A stretch of DNA of 64,000 nt from Micromonospora purpureochromogenes. GTDB taxonomy: Bacteria; Actinomycetota; Actinomycetes; Mycobacteriales; Micromonosporaceae. The notes under the pieces are model-generated. The model was not told the DNA's origin. It ran no database searches and was given only the letters and a program-made list of their open reading frames with translations. The stretch is from contig NZ_LT607410.1 of the NCBI RefSeq assembly GCF_900091515.1, positions 5,394,001 through 5,458,000 on the forward strand. The letters run 5' to 3'. Positions 33,198-42,989 of this stretch are shown here, one piece after another (positions within the stretch are counted from its first letter, which is position 1; every line of letters begins with the position of its first letter). The position numbers and the translations under genes are program-made.

Positions 33198-34292
33198 ATG
33201 TCCGTCCTGCTGCGCAGACGCCCCACCCCGCTGGTGGCGGCGCTGCTCACCGTCGGCGCGATCGTCGCGCTGCTGCTCACCACCGCCCTGGCCCGGTCCG
33301 CCTCCGCCCACGGATCGGTGGTGGACCCGGCGTCGCGCAACTACGGCTGCTGGCAACGCTGGGGCAGCGACTTCCAGAACCCGAAGATGGCCACCGAGGA
33401 CCCGATGTGCTGGCAGGCCTGGCAGGCCGACCCGAACGCCATGTGGAACTGGAACGGCCTGTTCCGTGAGGGCGTCGCCGGCAACCACCAGGGCGCCGTC
33501 CCGGACGGCCAGTTGTGCAGCGCCGGGCACACCGCCAGCGGCCGCTACAACGCGCTCGACATGGTCGGTGCCTGGAAGACCGTGCCGACCACGACCAACT
33601 TCAGGATCAAGCTGTACGACCAGGCCAGCCACGGCGCCGACTACATCCGGGTGTACGTGACGAAGCAGGGCTTCAACGCCCTGACCAAGCCGCTGGCCTG
33701 GAGCGACCTCGAACTGGTCGGCCAGATCGGCAACACCCCGGCGACCCAGTGGAACCCGGAAGCCCAGGGAGTGTCGATCCAGGTGCCGGCGAACGCGCCG
33801 GGGCGCACCGGCCGGCACATCGTCTACACGATCTGGCAGGCCAGCCACCTGGACCAGTCGTACTACCTGTGCAGCGACGTCGACTTCGGCGGCGGGCCCG
33901 GCACGCCGCCCACCACGACGCCGCCGCCCACCAGCCCGCCGCCCACCACCCCGCCGCCCACCACCCCGCCGCCCACCACCCCGCCGCCGACGGCCGGGGG
34001 CTGCACCGCCGCCTACCGGGTCACCGCGCAGTGGTCCGGCGGCTTCCAAGGTGAGGTGGAGGTGACCGCCGGCGCCACCGCGGTCAAGGGCTGGACCGTG
34101 ACCTGGACGTTCGCCGGCGGCCAGCAGGTCAGCCAGGCGTGGAACGCGACGGTGACGAGCAGCGGGTCCACCGTCACCGCCCGGAACGTCAGCTACAACG
34201 GGTCACTGGCCGCCGGGGCGAAGACGTCCTTCGGCTTCCTCGGCTCAGGCAGCGGGGCGAACCCGACCCCGACCTGCACCGCGACGCTCTGA
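33198..34292 (+). CDS. AA10 lytic polysaccharide monooxygenase with C-terminal CBM2
   Basis: 364 residues; ATG 33198 after GGAGG. The Sec signal ends in SASA, leaving His1 of HGSVVDPASRNYGCW, the cellulose/chitin-active AA10 opening. Second His is in GHTASGRYNALD or, less likely, NHQGAV. A PPPTTPPPTT repeat linker (about 237-268) leads to a CBM2 (CTAAYRVTAQWSGGFQGEVE, and the WNATVT and FGFLGSG motifs). It probably attacks crystalline cellulose. A TGGGAGC motif at 33089-33095 resembles a CebR half-site. A strong terminator follows at 34302. Confidence 0.92.
   Translation: MSVLLRRRPTPLVAALLTVGAIVALLLTTALARSASAHGSVVDPASRNYGCWQRWGSDFQNPKMATEDPMCWQAWQADPNAMWNWNGLFREGVAGNHQGAVPDGQLCSAGHTASGRYNALDMVGAWKTVPTTTNFRIKLYDQASHGADYIRVYVTKQGFNALTKPLAWSDLELVGQIGNTPATQWNPEAQGVSIQVPANAPGRTGRHIVYTIWQASHLDQSYYLCSDVDFGGGPGTPPTTTPPPTSPPPTTPPPTTPPPTTPPPTAGGCTAAYRVTAQWSGGFQGEVEVTAGATAVKGWTVTWTFAGGQQVSQAWNATVTSSGSTVTARNVSYNGSLAAGAKTSFGFLGSGSGANPTPTCTATL
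33906..33991 (+). repeat. 15-bp tandem repeats encoding the LPMO Pro/Thr linker
   Basis: Units of CCGCCGCCCACCACC recur about five times and encode PPPTT. Slippage here would change linker length in frame. Confidence 0.85.
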
Positions 34293-34301
34293 TCCGCAAG
34301 A

Positions 34302-34334
34302 GGCCGTGACCCGGCTGCCAGCCGGGTCACGGCC
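34302..34334. terminator. Strong hairpin after the CBM2-LPMO gene
   Basis: Perfect 14-bp stem GGCCGTGACCCGGC/GCCGGGTCACGGCC with a 5-nt loop, between convergent genes, so probably bidirectional. Confidence 0.75.
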
Positions 34335-34374
34335 GCCCGGTCACCGATCGCGTCGACGTCGAACGTCGAAGGGC

Positions 34375-34424
34375 CGCGCAGGGTTGCGAACCCGGCCGCC
34401 GCGCAGGGTCGCGAACCCGGCCGC
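34375..34424. repeat. 25-bp direct repeat beside the solute-binding-protein gene
   Basis: Two copies (34375-34399, 34400-34424) differ at about one base; each contains the palindromic GGGT-GCG-AACCC-like core. They lie immediately 3' of the solute-binding-protein gene. Confidence 0.6.
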
Positions 34425-34426
34425 CG

Positions 34427-35803
34427 TCAGCCACCTTGCAACGCCCGATTGAGCCGGGCCTCGAAGTCCTCCGGCAGTGTGCCGTCCCCCTCCAGGGCGG
34501 TCCGGACGCCCTCCCGGAACACCCGGCTGAACTGGAAGTAGTGCGGCACCCGGGGCCGTACCCGGGCCTCCCGGACCGCCTCGCCGAGCAGCGCGAGGTA
34601 CGGGAACCGCTCCCGCAGCGCCGCGTCGGCGTAGACGTCCGTACGGGTCGGGGCGAAGCCGCCCACCGTGAACAGCGTGCGCTGGGCCTCCTCCCGGGTC
34701 AGGAACTCGATCAGCGCCTGGGCGGCGCGCGGCTGCCGGCTCTGCTTGGCGATGGCGAGGTTCTGGCCGCCCAGCGCCGACGGGCCGGGCAGCCGGGTCA
34801 CCTCGAACGGCACCCGGGGCCCCGGCGCGTCGGTGGCGGCCAGCGACCGGTAGTTGACCGGCCAGTTGCGCATGAACAGCGCCCGGCCCTCCTGGAAGTC
34901 CCGCAGGCTGCGCGCCTCGTCGCCGGGGACCGTGAAGGCGTCGCCCACCAGCAGGCCGGCGCGCCGGGCCGCGGCGACGTCGCGCAGCCGGCGCTCCCAC
35001 CGCTCCCGCTGGAAGACCACCCGGTTCTCGGTCTCGTCGACGAGCCGGTCGACGCCGCCGGCCCAGAGCAGTTCCATCCCGTTGACGGTCAGCCCCTCGT
35101 ACGGGCCGAACTGCCCGACGTACCCGGCGGCGGGCCGTGGCGTCGCGCCGCCCGCGCCGGTCAGCGCCGCGCTGCGGTCGATGATGGCGTCCCAGTCGAA
35201 GCGGGGCGCCCCGCCCGGGGCGGCCGGCGCCCCGCCGGTCACCAGGTCCGACCGGTAGAAGAGCAGGCCGGCGTCGGTGTTGAAGGGCAGCGCCCAGAGC
35301 GAGCCCCGGTAGCGGCAGCTGTCCAGCACCTCCGGCACGAACGCGTCGAGGTGCCCGGGGGCCAGCCGCGCCTCGTCGATCGGGCGCAGGTGGCCGGCGG
35401 CGGCGAACTCCGCGGTGAAGGTGACGTCGAGGTTGTAGATGTCCACCGCGTCGTCCGGGTCGTCGCCGGCGCCCGCCGCCTGCGCCTGGGCGATCCCCAC
35501 CATCTCGCTGTGCTGCTGGTCGGTGGTGACCGGCGCCTCCCGGATCCGGGCCGGGCTCTGCGGGTGCAGCACGTTCCAGAGCTTGACCAGCTCCTTCCGC
35601 GGCCCGCCGGAGCTGGTGTCCTTGCCGCTGAGGATCACCAGCTCGCCGCGCTCCAGCGGCTCCTCCCGGGTGGCGACGTACCAGCCCAGCGTGGCGACGA
35701 CACCGACCACCGTGCCGACGGCCACCCCGAACAGGAACGACGCCGGCACCCGGCGCCGGCGACGAGGATTCCCGGACGCAGCGCGCGGCTTCCGGTCGGT
35801 CAC
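34427..35803 (-). CDS. Membrane-tethered family-1 solute-binding protein
   Basis: 458 residues from GTG 35803 (complement). An Arg-rich cytoplasmic start (PRRRRRVPAS) is followed by one uncleaved helix (about 21-43), then a binding-protein domain: LVILSGKDTSSGGPRKELVK, DVDIYNLDVTFTAEFAAAG-like strands, LWALPFNTDAGLLFYRSDLV and AAQALIEFLTREEAQ. These are ABC sugar-type family-1 signatures, but no permease or ATPase gene lies nearby. It overlaps the vWA gene by 4 nt, so it is likely a ligand sensor for that protein, not a transporter component. Confidence 0.85.
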   Translation of the reverse strand: MTDRKPRAASGNPRRRRRVPASFLFGVAVGTVVGVVATLGWYVATREEPLERGELVILSGKDTSSGGPRKELVKLWNVLHPQSPARIREAPVTTDQQHSEMVGIAQAQAAGAGDDPDDAVDIYNLDVTFTAEFAAAGHLRPIDEARLAPGHLDAFVPEVLDSCRYRGSLWALPFNTDAGLLFYRSDLVTGGAPAAPGGAPRFDWDAIIDRSAALTGAGGATPRPAAGYVGQFGPYEGLTVNGMELLWAGGVDRLVDETENRVVFQRERWERRLRDVAAARRAGLLVGDAFTVPGDEARSLRDFQEGRALFMRNWPVNYRSLAATDAPGPRVPFEVTRLPGPSALGGQNLAIAKQSRQPRAAQALIEFLTREEAQRTLFTVGGFAPTRTDVYADAALRERFPYLALLGEAVREARVRPRVPHYFQFSRVFREGVRTALEGDGTLPEDFEARLNRALQGG

Positions 35804-38403
35804 TGGCCGGCCTCCTTCTCCCAGAGTTGACGGAACAGCCCGGTCAGGGCGCGGTCCACGGTGCTCGCCTCGGCCTGCAGGCACTGCCCGCCGCTGGCCC
35901 GGGCGGTCTGTCGCAGGGTGCGGGTCCGCACCCGGTCGTCGCAGCTCGCCTCGCCGACGGCGATCACGTAGAGGCGTACCGGGGGGTCCCCCTCGACCCG
36001 GGGCACCAGGCCGCCGCTGGCGGTGTCCCGCCCGTCGGTGAGGACCACGACGGCCCGCAGGTGGTCGTCCCCGCCGCCCCGCCGGCGCACCTCGCCGATC
36101 GCGGCGTCGATGGTCCGGTACAGCGGCGTGTCCCCCGCCGGCACGGTCCGCCGCAGGCGGGCGACCAGCGCCTCGTCCCGCGCCCGGTCGGCCCGCCCGA
36201 CCTCCCGCAGCCGCCCGGCGTTGTCCCGGTAGGCGGTGGAGAACGCCCACACCCCGACCTCGTCCCGGCCGCCGAGGCGGCGCAGCGAGGCGGCGATGCC
36301 GTCCACCGCCACGTCGAACCGGGTGCCCCGGCCCGCCTCCGCCAGCATCGAGCCGGACGTGTCCAGCGCCAGCAGCACCCGGGCCGGCCGCCGGGCCTCC
36401 CGGTAGCGCTGGTCGGCGGTGTTCAGGGCAAGCGTGTCGGAGCCGTCGACGAGTTCCCACTGCGGGTTGTCCAGCAGCCAGCCCGGCAGCACGCCGTTCT
36501 CCTCGATCAGCGCCGGCCCGGTCCCGTCCCGGCCGGGCACCCGAAAGCCCCGGGCCAGCAACTCGTCCCGCCCCGGCCCGGTCAACCAGCGGCGCAGGTC
36601 GTCCGCGGCGGCCCGGGCGGCGGGGCTCTGCACGGAGTCCGGCCAGCGCAGCAGGACCAGGCGGTGGTCCACCCCCGGGGTCAGCTCCGGATAGAAGGCC
36701 ACCAGCGCCCGGCCCGGCGCGGGACGGCCCCGCTCGACGCAGCCGTCGCCGAGCCGCTCACCGAGGTTGAACTGGACCAGCGCCTGTTCGGTGGTGACCA
36801 CCGCGGGCGGCGCCGGAGCGGCCGGATCGACGGCGAGCTGCCGCTGCCGGCACAGCACGGCGGCGAGACTGCCCAGCGGGAAGCCGCGCTCGTCCTGGGC
36901 GGCCTCCAGGCGCTGTTCGACCTGCTGGCGGATCCACGCCGTGTCGGGCGCGCCGTCGTACAACGCCACGTCGACCATCCGGGCCTCGGGGGACACCGCC
37001 GGATCGGGGCGGACGACCTGCCACCCGGTGCCGGACACCCGCCGGCCCGAGGCGGTGACCGTCAGGGCCTCCCCCGGGCCCCGGCTGGCCTTGGCGAACA
37101 GCTCGGGCCAGGACAGCGAACGCTGCCGGTCCGCGTCGTCGCGGGCGGGGTCGACGCGGGCCCGCGGCACCGCCAGCACCAGCGGCGAGCGGGCCACCGT
37201 CAGGTAGTCCCGGACGGTGGTCAGGTTCAGCACCTGCTGGGACGGCATCTCGGCGCCCGGCAACCACACGTCCGGGCGCGGGCCGACGTCGGCCGGGTAC
37301 CAGCCAGGCGTCCCCGGGTCCCCCTCGGTCGCCGGCCGCCCGGCGGACTCCGACCAGCCGAGCTGGAGACCCTGCGCCACCTCGCGCGGCGCGGCGGGGT
37401 AGACGAAGATGTTGGTCGTCCGGCAGCCGCCGGCCCGGGCCGTGGTCCACGACTCGTACGCGGCGGCCACCGCCTGGTAGGTCACCAGGTCGTCCGGGGC
37501 GGCGGCGACCCGCAGCTCGACCGGCCCGGCGCAGCCGCCCAGCGGCTCGGGCACGGCGGCGAGACCCACCGCCAGCAGCGCCACCAGCAGCGCCGCCACC
37601 CGGGCCCGGACCCGCGGCGACCAGCGGGCGGCGGCCGGGGCGGGACCGGTGCGCCACCGGCTGAACGGCTGCCGCCAGCGGGGCAGCACCCGGGGCCGGC
37701 CGTACTGGTCGGCCACCGGCAGTCGGCGGATCGGGATCATGAAGGCGGCCGGGCGGGCCGGTTGCGGCCGGACCACCTGATCGACCGCGACGATCATGCC
37801 GATGACGCAGCGCAGCCGGCTGTCCCACACCGGCGCGCCGGAGAAACCGGGCTCGATCTGGTAGCCGGAGTCGCTGCGGTTGGCGAGCTGGATCCAGCCG
37901 CCGCCGATCGGCCCGACCACCCACCCCTCGAACCAGCGGCCCTCGGGCAGCGCGCGGGGGAAGCCGAAGACCCGGCAGACCCGGTCCCGGGTGCCGGCCT
38001 GGCCGGGGCGGGCCAGCCGGACCGGCCGGGCCCCGACCGGCGCCGGCGCGACGAGCTGGAGGACGGCGTAGTCGCCCGACCCGTCCGGCCGCCCCGGCTG
38101 CCAGTGCTGCGGCAGGACCAGCGCGGCGAGGCGGCGACCTGACGCCACCAGGGGAAAGCTCACCGACACCACGACGGCGTCGGCCGGCCCGGGCGCCACC
38201 GCCTCCGGGCCCAGTGCCGCCTGCACGACGTGGGCGCAGGTCAGCAGGCGGGCGGAGTCGATCAGGAAGGCCGCGCCGACGACGGTCCCGGCCCGGTCGT
38301 GCACGGCCGCCACCGCGAGCGTCGCCTCGCCGGACACCGGGCGCGTGGGCCGCTGCGGTGGACGCCCCGTCGCGCCGGGCATCACGCGGTGGTCCGGCGC
38401 CAC
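35800..38403 (-). CDS. Trypsin-like / transmembrane / substrate-binding / vWA multidomain protein
   Basis: 867 residues. Residues 25-235 are a trypsin-like peptidase domain with a complete-looking triad: H58 (TCAHVV), D111 (GSGDYAVLQL), S188 (EPGFSGAPVW). One transmembrane helix (about 266-286) follows an Arg-rich stretch, so by the positive-inside rule the protease is cytoplasmic. Residues 294-650 resemble an extracellular binding protein, and 675-865 form a vWA domain with intact MIDAS (DTSGS at 681-685, later TPLYRTID and VVLTDGRD). The start is GTG, 4 nt after the Trypco1-like gene. The combination suggests transmission of an external ligand or adhesion signal to an internal protease. Confidence 0.85.
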   Translation of the reverse strand: MAPDHRVMPGATGRPPQRPTRPVSGEATLAVAAVHDRAGTVVGAAFLIDSARLLTCAHVVQAALGPEAVAPGPADAVVVSVSFPLVASGRRLAALVLPQHWQPGRPDGSGDYAVLQLVAPAPVGARPVRLARPGQAGTRDRVCRVFGFPRALPEGRWFEGWVVGPIGGGWIQLANRSDSGYQIEPGFSGAPVWDSRLRCVIGMIVAVDQVVRPQPARPAAFMIPIRRLPVADQYGRPRVLPRWRQPFSRWRTGPAPAAARWSPRVRARVAALLVALLAVGLAAVPEPLGGCAGPVELRVAAAPDDLVTYQAVAAAYESWTTARAGGCRTTNIFVYPAAPREVAQGLQLGWSESAGRPATEGDPGTPGWYPADVGPRPDVWLPGAEMPSQQVLNLTTVRDYLTVARSPLVLAVPRARVDPARDDADRQRSLSWPELFAKASRGPGEALTVTASGRRVSGTGWQVVRPDPAVSPEARMVDVALYDGAPDTAWIRQQVEQRLEAAQDERGFPLGSLAAVLCRQRQLAVDPAAPAPPAVVTTEQALVQFNLGERLGDGCVERGRPAPGRALVAFYPELTPGVDHRLVLLRWPDSVQSPAARAAADDLRRWLTGPGRDELLARGFRVPGRDGTGPALIEENGVLPGWLLDNPQWELVDGSDTLALNTADQRYREARRPARVLLALDTSGSMLAEAGRGTRFDVAVDGIAASLRRLGGRDEVGVWAFSTAYRDNAGRLREVGRADRARDEALVARLRRTVPAGDTPLYRTIDAAIGEVRRRGGGDDHLRAVVVLTDGRDTASGGLVPRVEGDPPVRLYVIAVGEASCDDRVRTRTLRQTARASGGQCLQAEASTVDRALTGLFRQLWEKEAGQ

Positions 38404-38407
38404 CGGC

Positions 38408-38734
38408 TCAGGCGGCGGGATCGGCGCGGTTCCATTCGAGCTGCACCTTGAGGTTGGCTTCCGAGGTGCCGCTGGCCACGACGAGCCCGCCCTTGGCCGC
38501 CAGCTTCACGCCGAACTCCACGCAGACCCGGTCCGGCGGCTCGGCGGCGTCGCGCAGGTTGCGCAGGACGGCGTCGGTCACCGGCCGCAGCTGGGCCAGG
38601 GCGGACTCCAGCGTCTGCTGCGCCCGCGCCACCACCTCGCCGGCCCGGCCGACCGGGACCACGCCCTCCTCGTCGCCGATCTCGACCCGGATCGCGCCAC
38701 CGCCGTCCAGCGGGAACTCGACGAGCTGCGACAC
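38408..38734 (-). CDS. Trypco1-like (trypsin-co-occurring) small protein, CU044_2847 type
   Basis: 108 residues from GTG 38734 (complement), with GGAGG upstream. LVEFPLDGGGAIRVEIGDEE, LESALAQLRPVTDAVL and VEFGVKLAAKGGLVVASGTS, then EANLKVQLEW match the small beta-rich domain reported next to trypsin-like proteases in predicted bacterial conflict systems (CU044_2847/Trypco1). It would be a partner or substrate of the trypsin-like domain encoded 4 nt downstream. The family assignment is from memory of its motif layout. Confidence 0.7.
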   Translation of the reverse strand: MSQLVEFPLDGGGAIRVEIGDEEGVVPVGRAGEVVARAQQTLESALAQLRPVTDAVLRNLRDAAEPPDRVCVEFGVKLAAKGGLVVASGTSEANLKVQLEWNRADPAA

Positions 38735-38821
38735 CGGGCCTCCAGACGGATCCGCACGGCAGCGACAGTTACCGTGATGGATCTGACACGTTACCGGGGG
38801 TACGCAATCCCGGTAAGCCCG

Positions 38822-39523
38822 TCACACCAGGCAGTTGACGATGTCGGCGACCGAGCGGTGCCGACCGGTGTAGAACGGGATCTCCTCACGGACGTGCCGA
38901 CGGGCGCCGGAGCCGCGCAGGTCGCGCATCAGGTCGACGATCCGGTGCAGCTCGTCGGCCTCGAAGGCGAGCATCCACTCGTAGTCGCCGAGGGCGAACG
39001 AGGCGACCGTGTTGGCCCGTACGTCCGGGTAGCCGCGCGCCATCTTGCCGTGCTCGGCCAGCAGCTCGCGCCGCTCGGCGTCGGGCAGCAGGTACCACTC
39101 GTACGAGCGGACGAACGGGTAGACGCAGAGGTAGGGGCGGGGCTCCTCGTTGGCGAGGAACGCCGGGACGTGGCTCTTGTTGAACTCCGCCGGCCGGTGC
39201 AGGGCCATCTGCGACCAGACCGGGGTCATCGCCCGGCCCAGGGTGGTCCGGCGGAACCGCAGGTAGGCGTCCTGCAGGGCGTCGCTGGAGGAGGAGTGCC
39301 ACCAGATCATCAGGTCGGCGTCGGCGCGCAGGCCGGCCACGTCGTACAGGCCGCGGACCACGACGTCCTTGCCGGCCAGTTCCTCGAAGAGCGCCTCGAC
39401 CTCGCCGGTGACGTTCTCCCGCAGGGCCGGCAGCGGGCTGGTGGCCCGGAACACCGACCACATGGTGTAGCGGATGCTCGCGTTGAGCTCCTTGAGCCGC
39501 GCCGCGTTGGTCTGCTCGGTCAT
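38822..39523 (-). CDS. hemQ: Coproheme decarboxylase (HemQ, chlorite dismutase-like)
   Basis: 233 residues. Dimeric alpha/beta barrel pattern with [14 protein letters not shown] (catalytic Tyr region), [10 protein letters not shown] (proximal His) and a C-terminal [11 protein letters not shown]. It converts coproheme to heme b, the last step of the coproporphyrin-dependent pathway in actinobacteria. It overlaps cgoX by 4 nt in a hemE-cgoX-hemQ operon. Confidence 0.95.
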   Translation of the reverse strand: MTEQTNAARLKELNASIRYTMWSVFRATSPLPALRENVTGEVEALFEELAGKDVVVRGLYDVAGLRADADLMIWWHSSSSDALQDAYLRFRRTTLGRAMTPVWSQMALHRPAEFNKSHVPAFLANEEPRPYLCVYPFVRSYEWYLLPDAERRELLAEHGKMARGYPDVRANTVASFALGDYEWMLAFEADELHRIVDLMRDLRGSGARRHVREEIPFYTGRHRSVADIVNCLV

Positions 39524-40929
39524 GAACCCGATCCTCCCAGTGCTTCGATGATCTCTCCGGCCGCCGTCTCGCCGGAGCGGACGCAGACCGGGATGCCGAC
39601 CCCGTCGAGGCCGGCGCCGGCCAGGACCAGCGTCGGGTGAGCCGCGCGCAGCGCCGTCCGGGCGCTGGCGACCCGGTCGCCGTGACCCGGGGCGTACTGC
39701 GGCAGGGACCCGCCCCAGCGCTGCACGTGACTGGCGAGCGGCGCGGGCAGCGCCACCCCGAGCACGCCGGACAGCTCCCGGTGCACGGTGGCGACCAGGT
39801 CGGGGTCCGCCAGGTGCAGGGACGCCTCGTCGCCGTACCGGCCGACGGAGGCGCGGACCAGGGCGATGCCGTCCGGCCGGGCCAGGTGCCCCCACTTGGT
39901 GGTGAAGAACGTGGACGCCTTGATCAGCAGGCCCTCGGAGGCCGGCACCAGGAACCCGGAGAGCGCCGGCAGCTCCGGGTCGGGCAGGGCCAGGGTGACC
40001 AGCGCGACGCTGGCGTAGTCGAGCCCGCCGATCGTCGTGGCCACCTCGGGGATGACGGCGGCGAGCAGCCGGGCGGCGGGCCGGGCCGGCAGGGCGAGCA
40101 CCACCGCGTCCGCCTCGACCAGCTCCGGCTCGCGGGTCGGGCCGACGGTCAGCCGCCAGCCTGCCGCGGTGGGCGTCAGCTCGCGCACCGCGGCGTTGTG
40201 GCGGATGGTCGCGCCGCTGGCCGTCGCCGCGGCCTCGACCAGCGTGGAGAGCCCGCCGGCCAGGGTGCCGAAGACCGGGGCGCCCGGGGCGCGCGGCGCG
40301 GCGGCCTGGGCGGCGCGGACCGCCCCGGTGAGGGTGTGCTCGACGCGGGCCGCGCGGGCCAGCCCCGGCATCGTGGTGGCCAGCGACAGGTCGTCGGCCC
40401 GGCCGGCGTAGACCCCGCCGAGCATCGGGTCGACCAGCCGGTCCACCACCTGGTCGCCGAGGCGGGCCCGGACCAGTTTCCCGACCGCGACGTCCTCGTC
40501 CGGCCCGAGCAGCGGCCGGCCACCGTCGCGGTCGGCGTCCGCCGCCGGCTGTGCGACCGCCGCCACCCGCTCCAGATCCCCCGGTACGCCCACCAGCGTG
40601 CCGCCCGGCACCGGGTGCAGCCCGCCGTCGACGGCGAGCGCGGCCTGCCCGACGGTGGGGTGGACGATCTTCTCGGCCAGGCCGAGCCGGCGGATCAGCG
40701 TGACGGCGGCGGACTCCCCGCCGGCCGGGTCACGCATCAGGAACGACTCGGCGCCGAACTCGACGGGCTGCCCGGCGAGTTCACCGGTGCGCAGCTTGCC
40801 GCCGAGCGCGCCGGACTGCTCGTACACGGTGATCTCGGTGCCGGCGGGGGCGCGGTCGCGCAACCGGACCGCGGCGGCCAGCCCGGCGATCCCGCCGCCC
40901 ACCACCGCCACCCGCCACGGCCGCGACAT
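39520..40929 (-). CDS. cgoX: Coproporphyrinogen III oxidase (HemY/CgoX)
   Basis: 469 residues. The FAD dinucleotide motif [15 protein letters not shown] is at residues 9-23; [10 protein letters not shown] and the C-terminal [20 protein letters not shown] (FAD-binding end) are also typical. In actinobacteria this enzyme oxidises coproporphyrinogen III to coproporphyrin III. It lies 6 nt after hemE and overlaps hemQ. The ferrochelatase gene (cpfC) is not in this operon. Confidence 0.92.
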   Translation of the reverse strand: MSRPWRVAVVGGGIAGLAAAVRLRDRAPAGTEITVYEQSGALGGKLRTGELAGQPVEFGAESFLMRDPAGGESAAVTLIRRLGLAEKIVHPTVGQAALAVDGGLHPVPGGTLVGVPGDLERVAAVAQPAADADRDGGRPLLGPDEDVAVGKLVRARLGDQVVDRLVDPMLGGVYAGRADDLSLATTMPGLARAARVEHTLTGAVRAAQAAAPRAPGAPVFGTLAGGLSTLVEAAATASGATIRHNAAVRELTPTAAGWRLTVGPTREPELVEADAVVLALPARPAARLLAAVIPEVATTIGGLDYASVALVTLALPDPELPALSGFLVPASEGLLIKASTFFTTKWGHLARPDGIALVRASVGRYGDEASLHLADPDLVATVHRELSGVLGVALPAPLASHVQRWGGSLPQYAPGHGDRVASARTALRAAHPTLVLAGAGLDGVGIPVCVRSGETAAGEIIEALGGSGS

Positions 40930-40935
40930 GACGCC

Positions 40936-42033
40936 TCAGCCCTGCTCGGCCCGGCGCGCGGACACCTCGTGCACCAGCGCCACCACCCGGGTCAGCACCT
41001 CGGGGTCGGTCTCCGGCAGGACGCCGTGGCCGAGGTTGAACACGTGGCCGGGGGCCGCGCGGCCCTGCTCCACGATCCGCCGGACCTCCGTCTCCACCAC
41101 CGACCAGGGAGCGAGCAGCACGGTGGGGTCGAGGTTGCCCTGCACCGCCCGGTCCGGGCCGATCCGGCGGGTGGCGACGTCCAGCGGGGTACGCCAGTCC
41201 ACGCCGACCACGTCGGCGCCGGCCTCGCCCATCGCGCCGAGCAGTTCGCCGGTGCCCACCCCGAAGTGGATCCGGGGCACACCGGCGTCGGCCAGCCCGG
41301 ACAGCACGGTCGCCGAGTGCGGCAGCACGTAGCGGCGGTAGTCGGCCTCGGAGAGCGCGCCGGCCCAGGAGTCGAAGAGCTGCACCGCGGAGACCCCGGC
41401 GTCGATCTGCACCCGCAGGAAGGACAGGGTCACCTCGGCCAGGCGGGCGCAGAGCGCGTGCCAGAGCTCCGGCTGGCCGTACATCAGGGCCTTGGTCTTC
41501 GCGTGGGTCCGCGACGGGCCGCCCTCCACCAGGTAGCTGGCGAGGGTGAACGGGGCGCCGGCGAACCCGATCAGCGGGGTCGCGCCCAGCTCGGCCACGA
41601 GCAGCCGGACCGCCTCGTCCACGTAGGACACGTCGTCGCGGCCGATCGGGCGGATCCGCTCGACGTCCTCGGCCGTGCGCACCGATTCGGCCACCACCGG
41701 CCCGGTTCCCGCGACGATGTCCAGGTCGACCCCGGCCGCGGCGACCGGCACCACGATGTCGCTGAACAGGATCGCCGCGTCCACCCCGTGCCGGCGCACC
41801 GGCTGGAGGGTGATCTCGGCGACCAGCTCCGGGCGGCGGCAGGAGTCCAGCATCCCGACGTTGGCCCGGATCTCCCGGTACTCCGGCAGCGACCGGCCGG
41901 CCTGGCGCATGAACCAGACCGGGGTGTGCGGGACGGGCTCGCGGCGGCAGGCCCGGACGAAGGGCGAGTCGGCCGGTCCGCCGGGGCGGGTTTCTCCGTC
42001 TCGGGCGGCAGTGCCCGTGGTGTCGGTGGTCAT
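40936..42033 (-). CDS. hemE: Uroporphyrinogen decarboxylase
   Basis: 365 residues from ATG 42033 (complement). Signature [14 protein letters not shown] near the N-terminus, [24 protein letters not shown] and [13 protein letters not shown]. Converts uroporphyrinogen III to coproporphyrinogen III. First gene of the heme operon. Confidence 0.97.
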   Translation of the reverse strand: MTTDTTGTAARDGETRPGGPADSPFVRACRREPVPHTPVWFMRQAGRSLPEYREIRANVGMLDSCRRPELVAEITLQPVRRHGVDAAILFSDIVVPVAAAGVDLDIVAGTGPVVAESVRTAEDVERIRPIGRDDVSYVDEAVRLLVAELGATPLIGFAGAPFTLASYLVEGGPSRTHAKTKALMYGQPELWHALCARLAEVTLSFLRVQIDAGVSAVQLFDSWAGALSEADYRRYVLPHSATVLSGLADAGVPRIHFGVGTGELLGAMGEAGADVVGVDWRTPLDVATRRIGPDRAVQGNLDPTVLLAPWSVVETEVRRIVEQGRAAPGHVFNLGHGVLPETDPEVLTRVVALVHEVSARRAEQG

Positions 42034-42228
42034 CGCGGCAATCGTGCCACGCGCGGGGAGGACCTCAGCCGGCAGCGCCGGCTTTTGTGACCCGCGCCCA
42101 CCGGGCCGTCCGGCCCTGGTGCGGACGGGCGGAACCATGCCGCCGGTCCGCCGCGCCGCGCGGCTGCGGCCCCCCACCGCGGTCCCGGCGCTCGGCGCGC
42201 CGTCCGCGCGGGCGGGCGGAGCGCGGCA

Positions 42229-42234
42229 TAGGCT
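42229..42234 (+). promoter_or_regulatory. -10 box TAGGCT, leaderless promoter
   Basis: TAGGCT is followed by 7 nt and ATG 42242; divergent from hemE. Confidence 0.5.
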
Positions 42235-42241
42235 GCCGGTC

Positions 42242-42814
42242 ATGGCCCCCCCGATCGCGCTCCCGGAGACCTTCGCCCGCGCGGTCGCCGGGCTGCGGTC
42301 GGTGACCCCTCGGGCGGAGATCGCGCTGGAGGAGGTCGGCGCTCCCCAGCGGCTCGCCCCGTACGCCTTCGCACTCTCCGCCGCCGTGCTGCGCGAGGAG
42401 GACGAGGTGGCCACCGGGCGGCTGATCCTGCTGCACGACCCGGCCGGCCACGAGGCGTGGCAGGGCACCCTGCGGCTGGTCACCTACGTCACCGCGGAGC
42501 TGGAGGTCGACCTGGCCGCCGATCCGCTGCTGCCCGGGGTGGGCTGGACCTGGCTGGTCGACGCCCTGGAGGCGCACGACGCGCGCTACGGGGCGGCCGG
42601 CGGCACCGTCACCCAGACCATGTCGACCCGGTTCGGCGAGCTGGCCGGCCCGCCCACCGCCGGCGACATCGAGATCCGCGCCTCCTGGACGCCGCTCGGC
42701 GACGACCTCGCCCCGCACCTTCAGGCGTGGTGCGCGCTGCTCGCCTCGACCGCGGGGCTGCCGCCGCCCGGGGTGACCGCGCTCTCCGAGCGCCGCTCGG
42801 CCGGCGCCGCCTGA
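42242..42814 (+). CDS. DUF3000 family protein
   Basis: 190 residues. Starts near [20 protein letters not shown] and contains [36 protein letters not shown] and [15 protein letters not shown], the DUF3000 pattern restricted to actinobacteria. No known activity. Its conserved place between hemE and RNase D is the main clue; the function is probably housekeeping. Confidence 0.9.
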   Translation: MAPPIALPETFARAVAGLRSVTPRAEIALEEVGAPQRLAPYAFALSAAVLREEDEVATGRLILLHDPAGHEAWQGTLRLVTYVTAELEVDLAADPLLPGVGWTWLVDALEAHDARYGAAGGTVTQTMSTRFGELAGPPTAGDIEIRASWTPLGDDLAPHLQAWCALLASTAGLPPPGVTALSERRSAGAA

Positions 42815-42977
42815 ACCCGGGCGGCGCCGTCACTGATCGCCCCCGGCGCGCCGGCCGCCGAACGTACCTGCGCGAACGGGCGCTGTTCACCCTGTTGTCC
42901 AACTGCGCCGGGACACCTGCCGGCCGCTTCGCCGACACACGCCGGACCGGCTGCACACACCGGATCGCGCGGCGCAC

Positions 42978-42983
42978 TAGGGT
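42978..42983 (+). promoter_or_regulatory. -10 box TAGGGT, leaderless promoter of RNase D gene
   Basis: TAGGGT, then TGTCAG, then GTG 42990: a textbook leaderless arrangement with no Shine-Dalgarno sequence. Confidence 0.65.
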
Positions 42984-42989
42984 TGTCAG

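Noticed and set aside
34427..35803. Sugar ABC transporter component
   Set aside because: The binding protein is family-1-like but membrane-tethered, and no permease or ATPase gene is adjacent; it is coupled to the vWA/trypsin gene instead.
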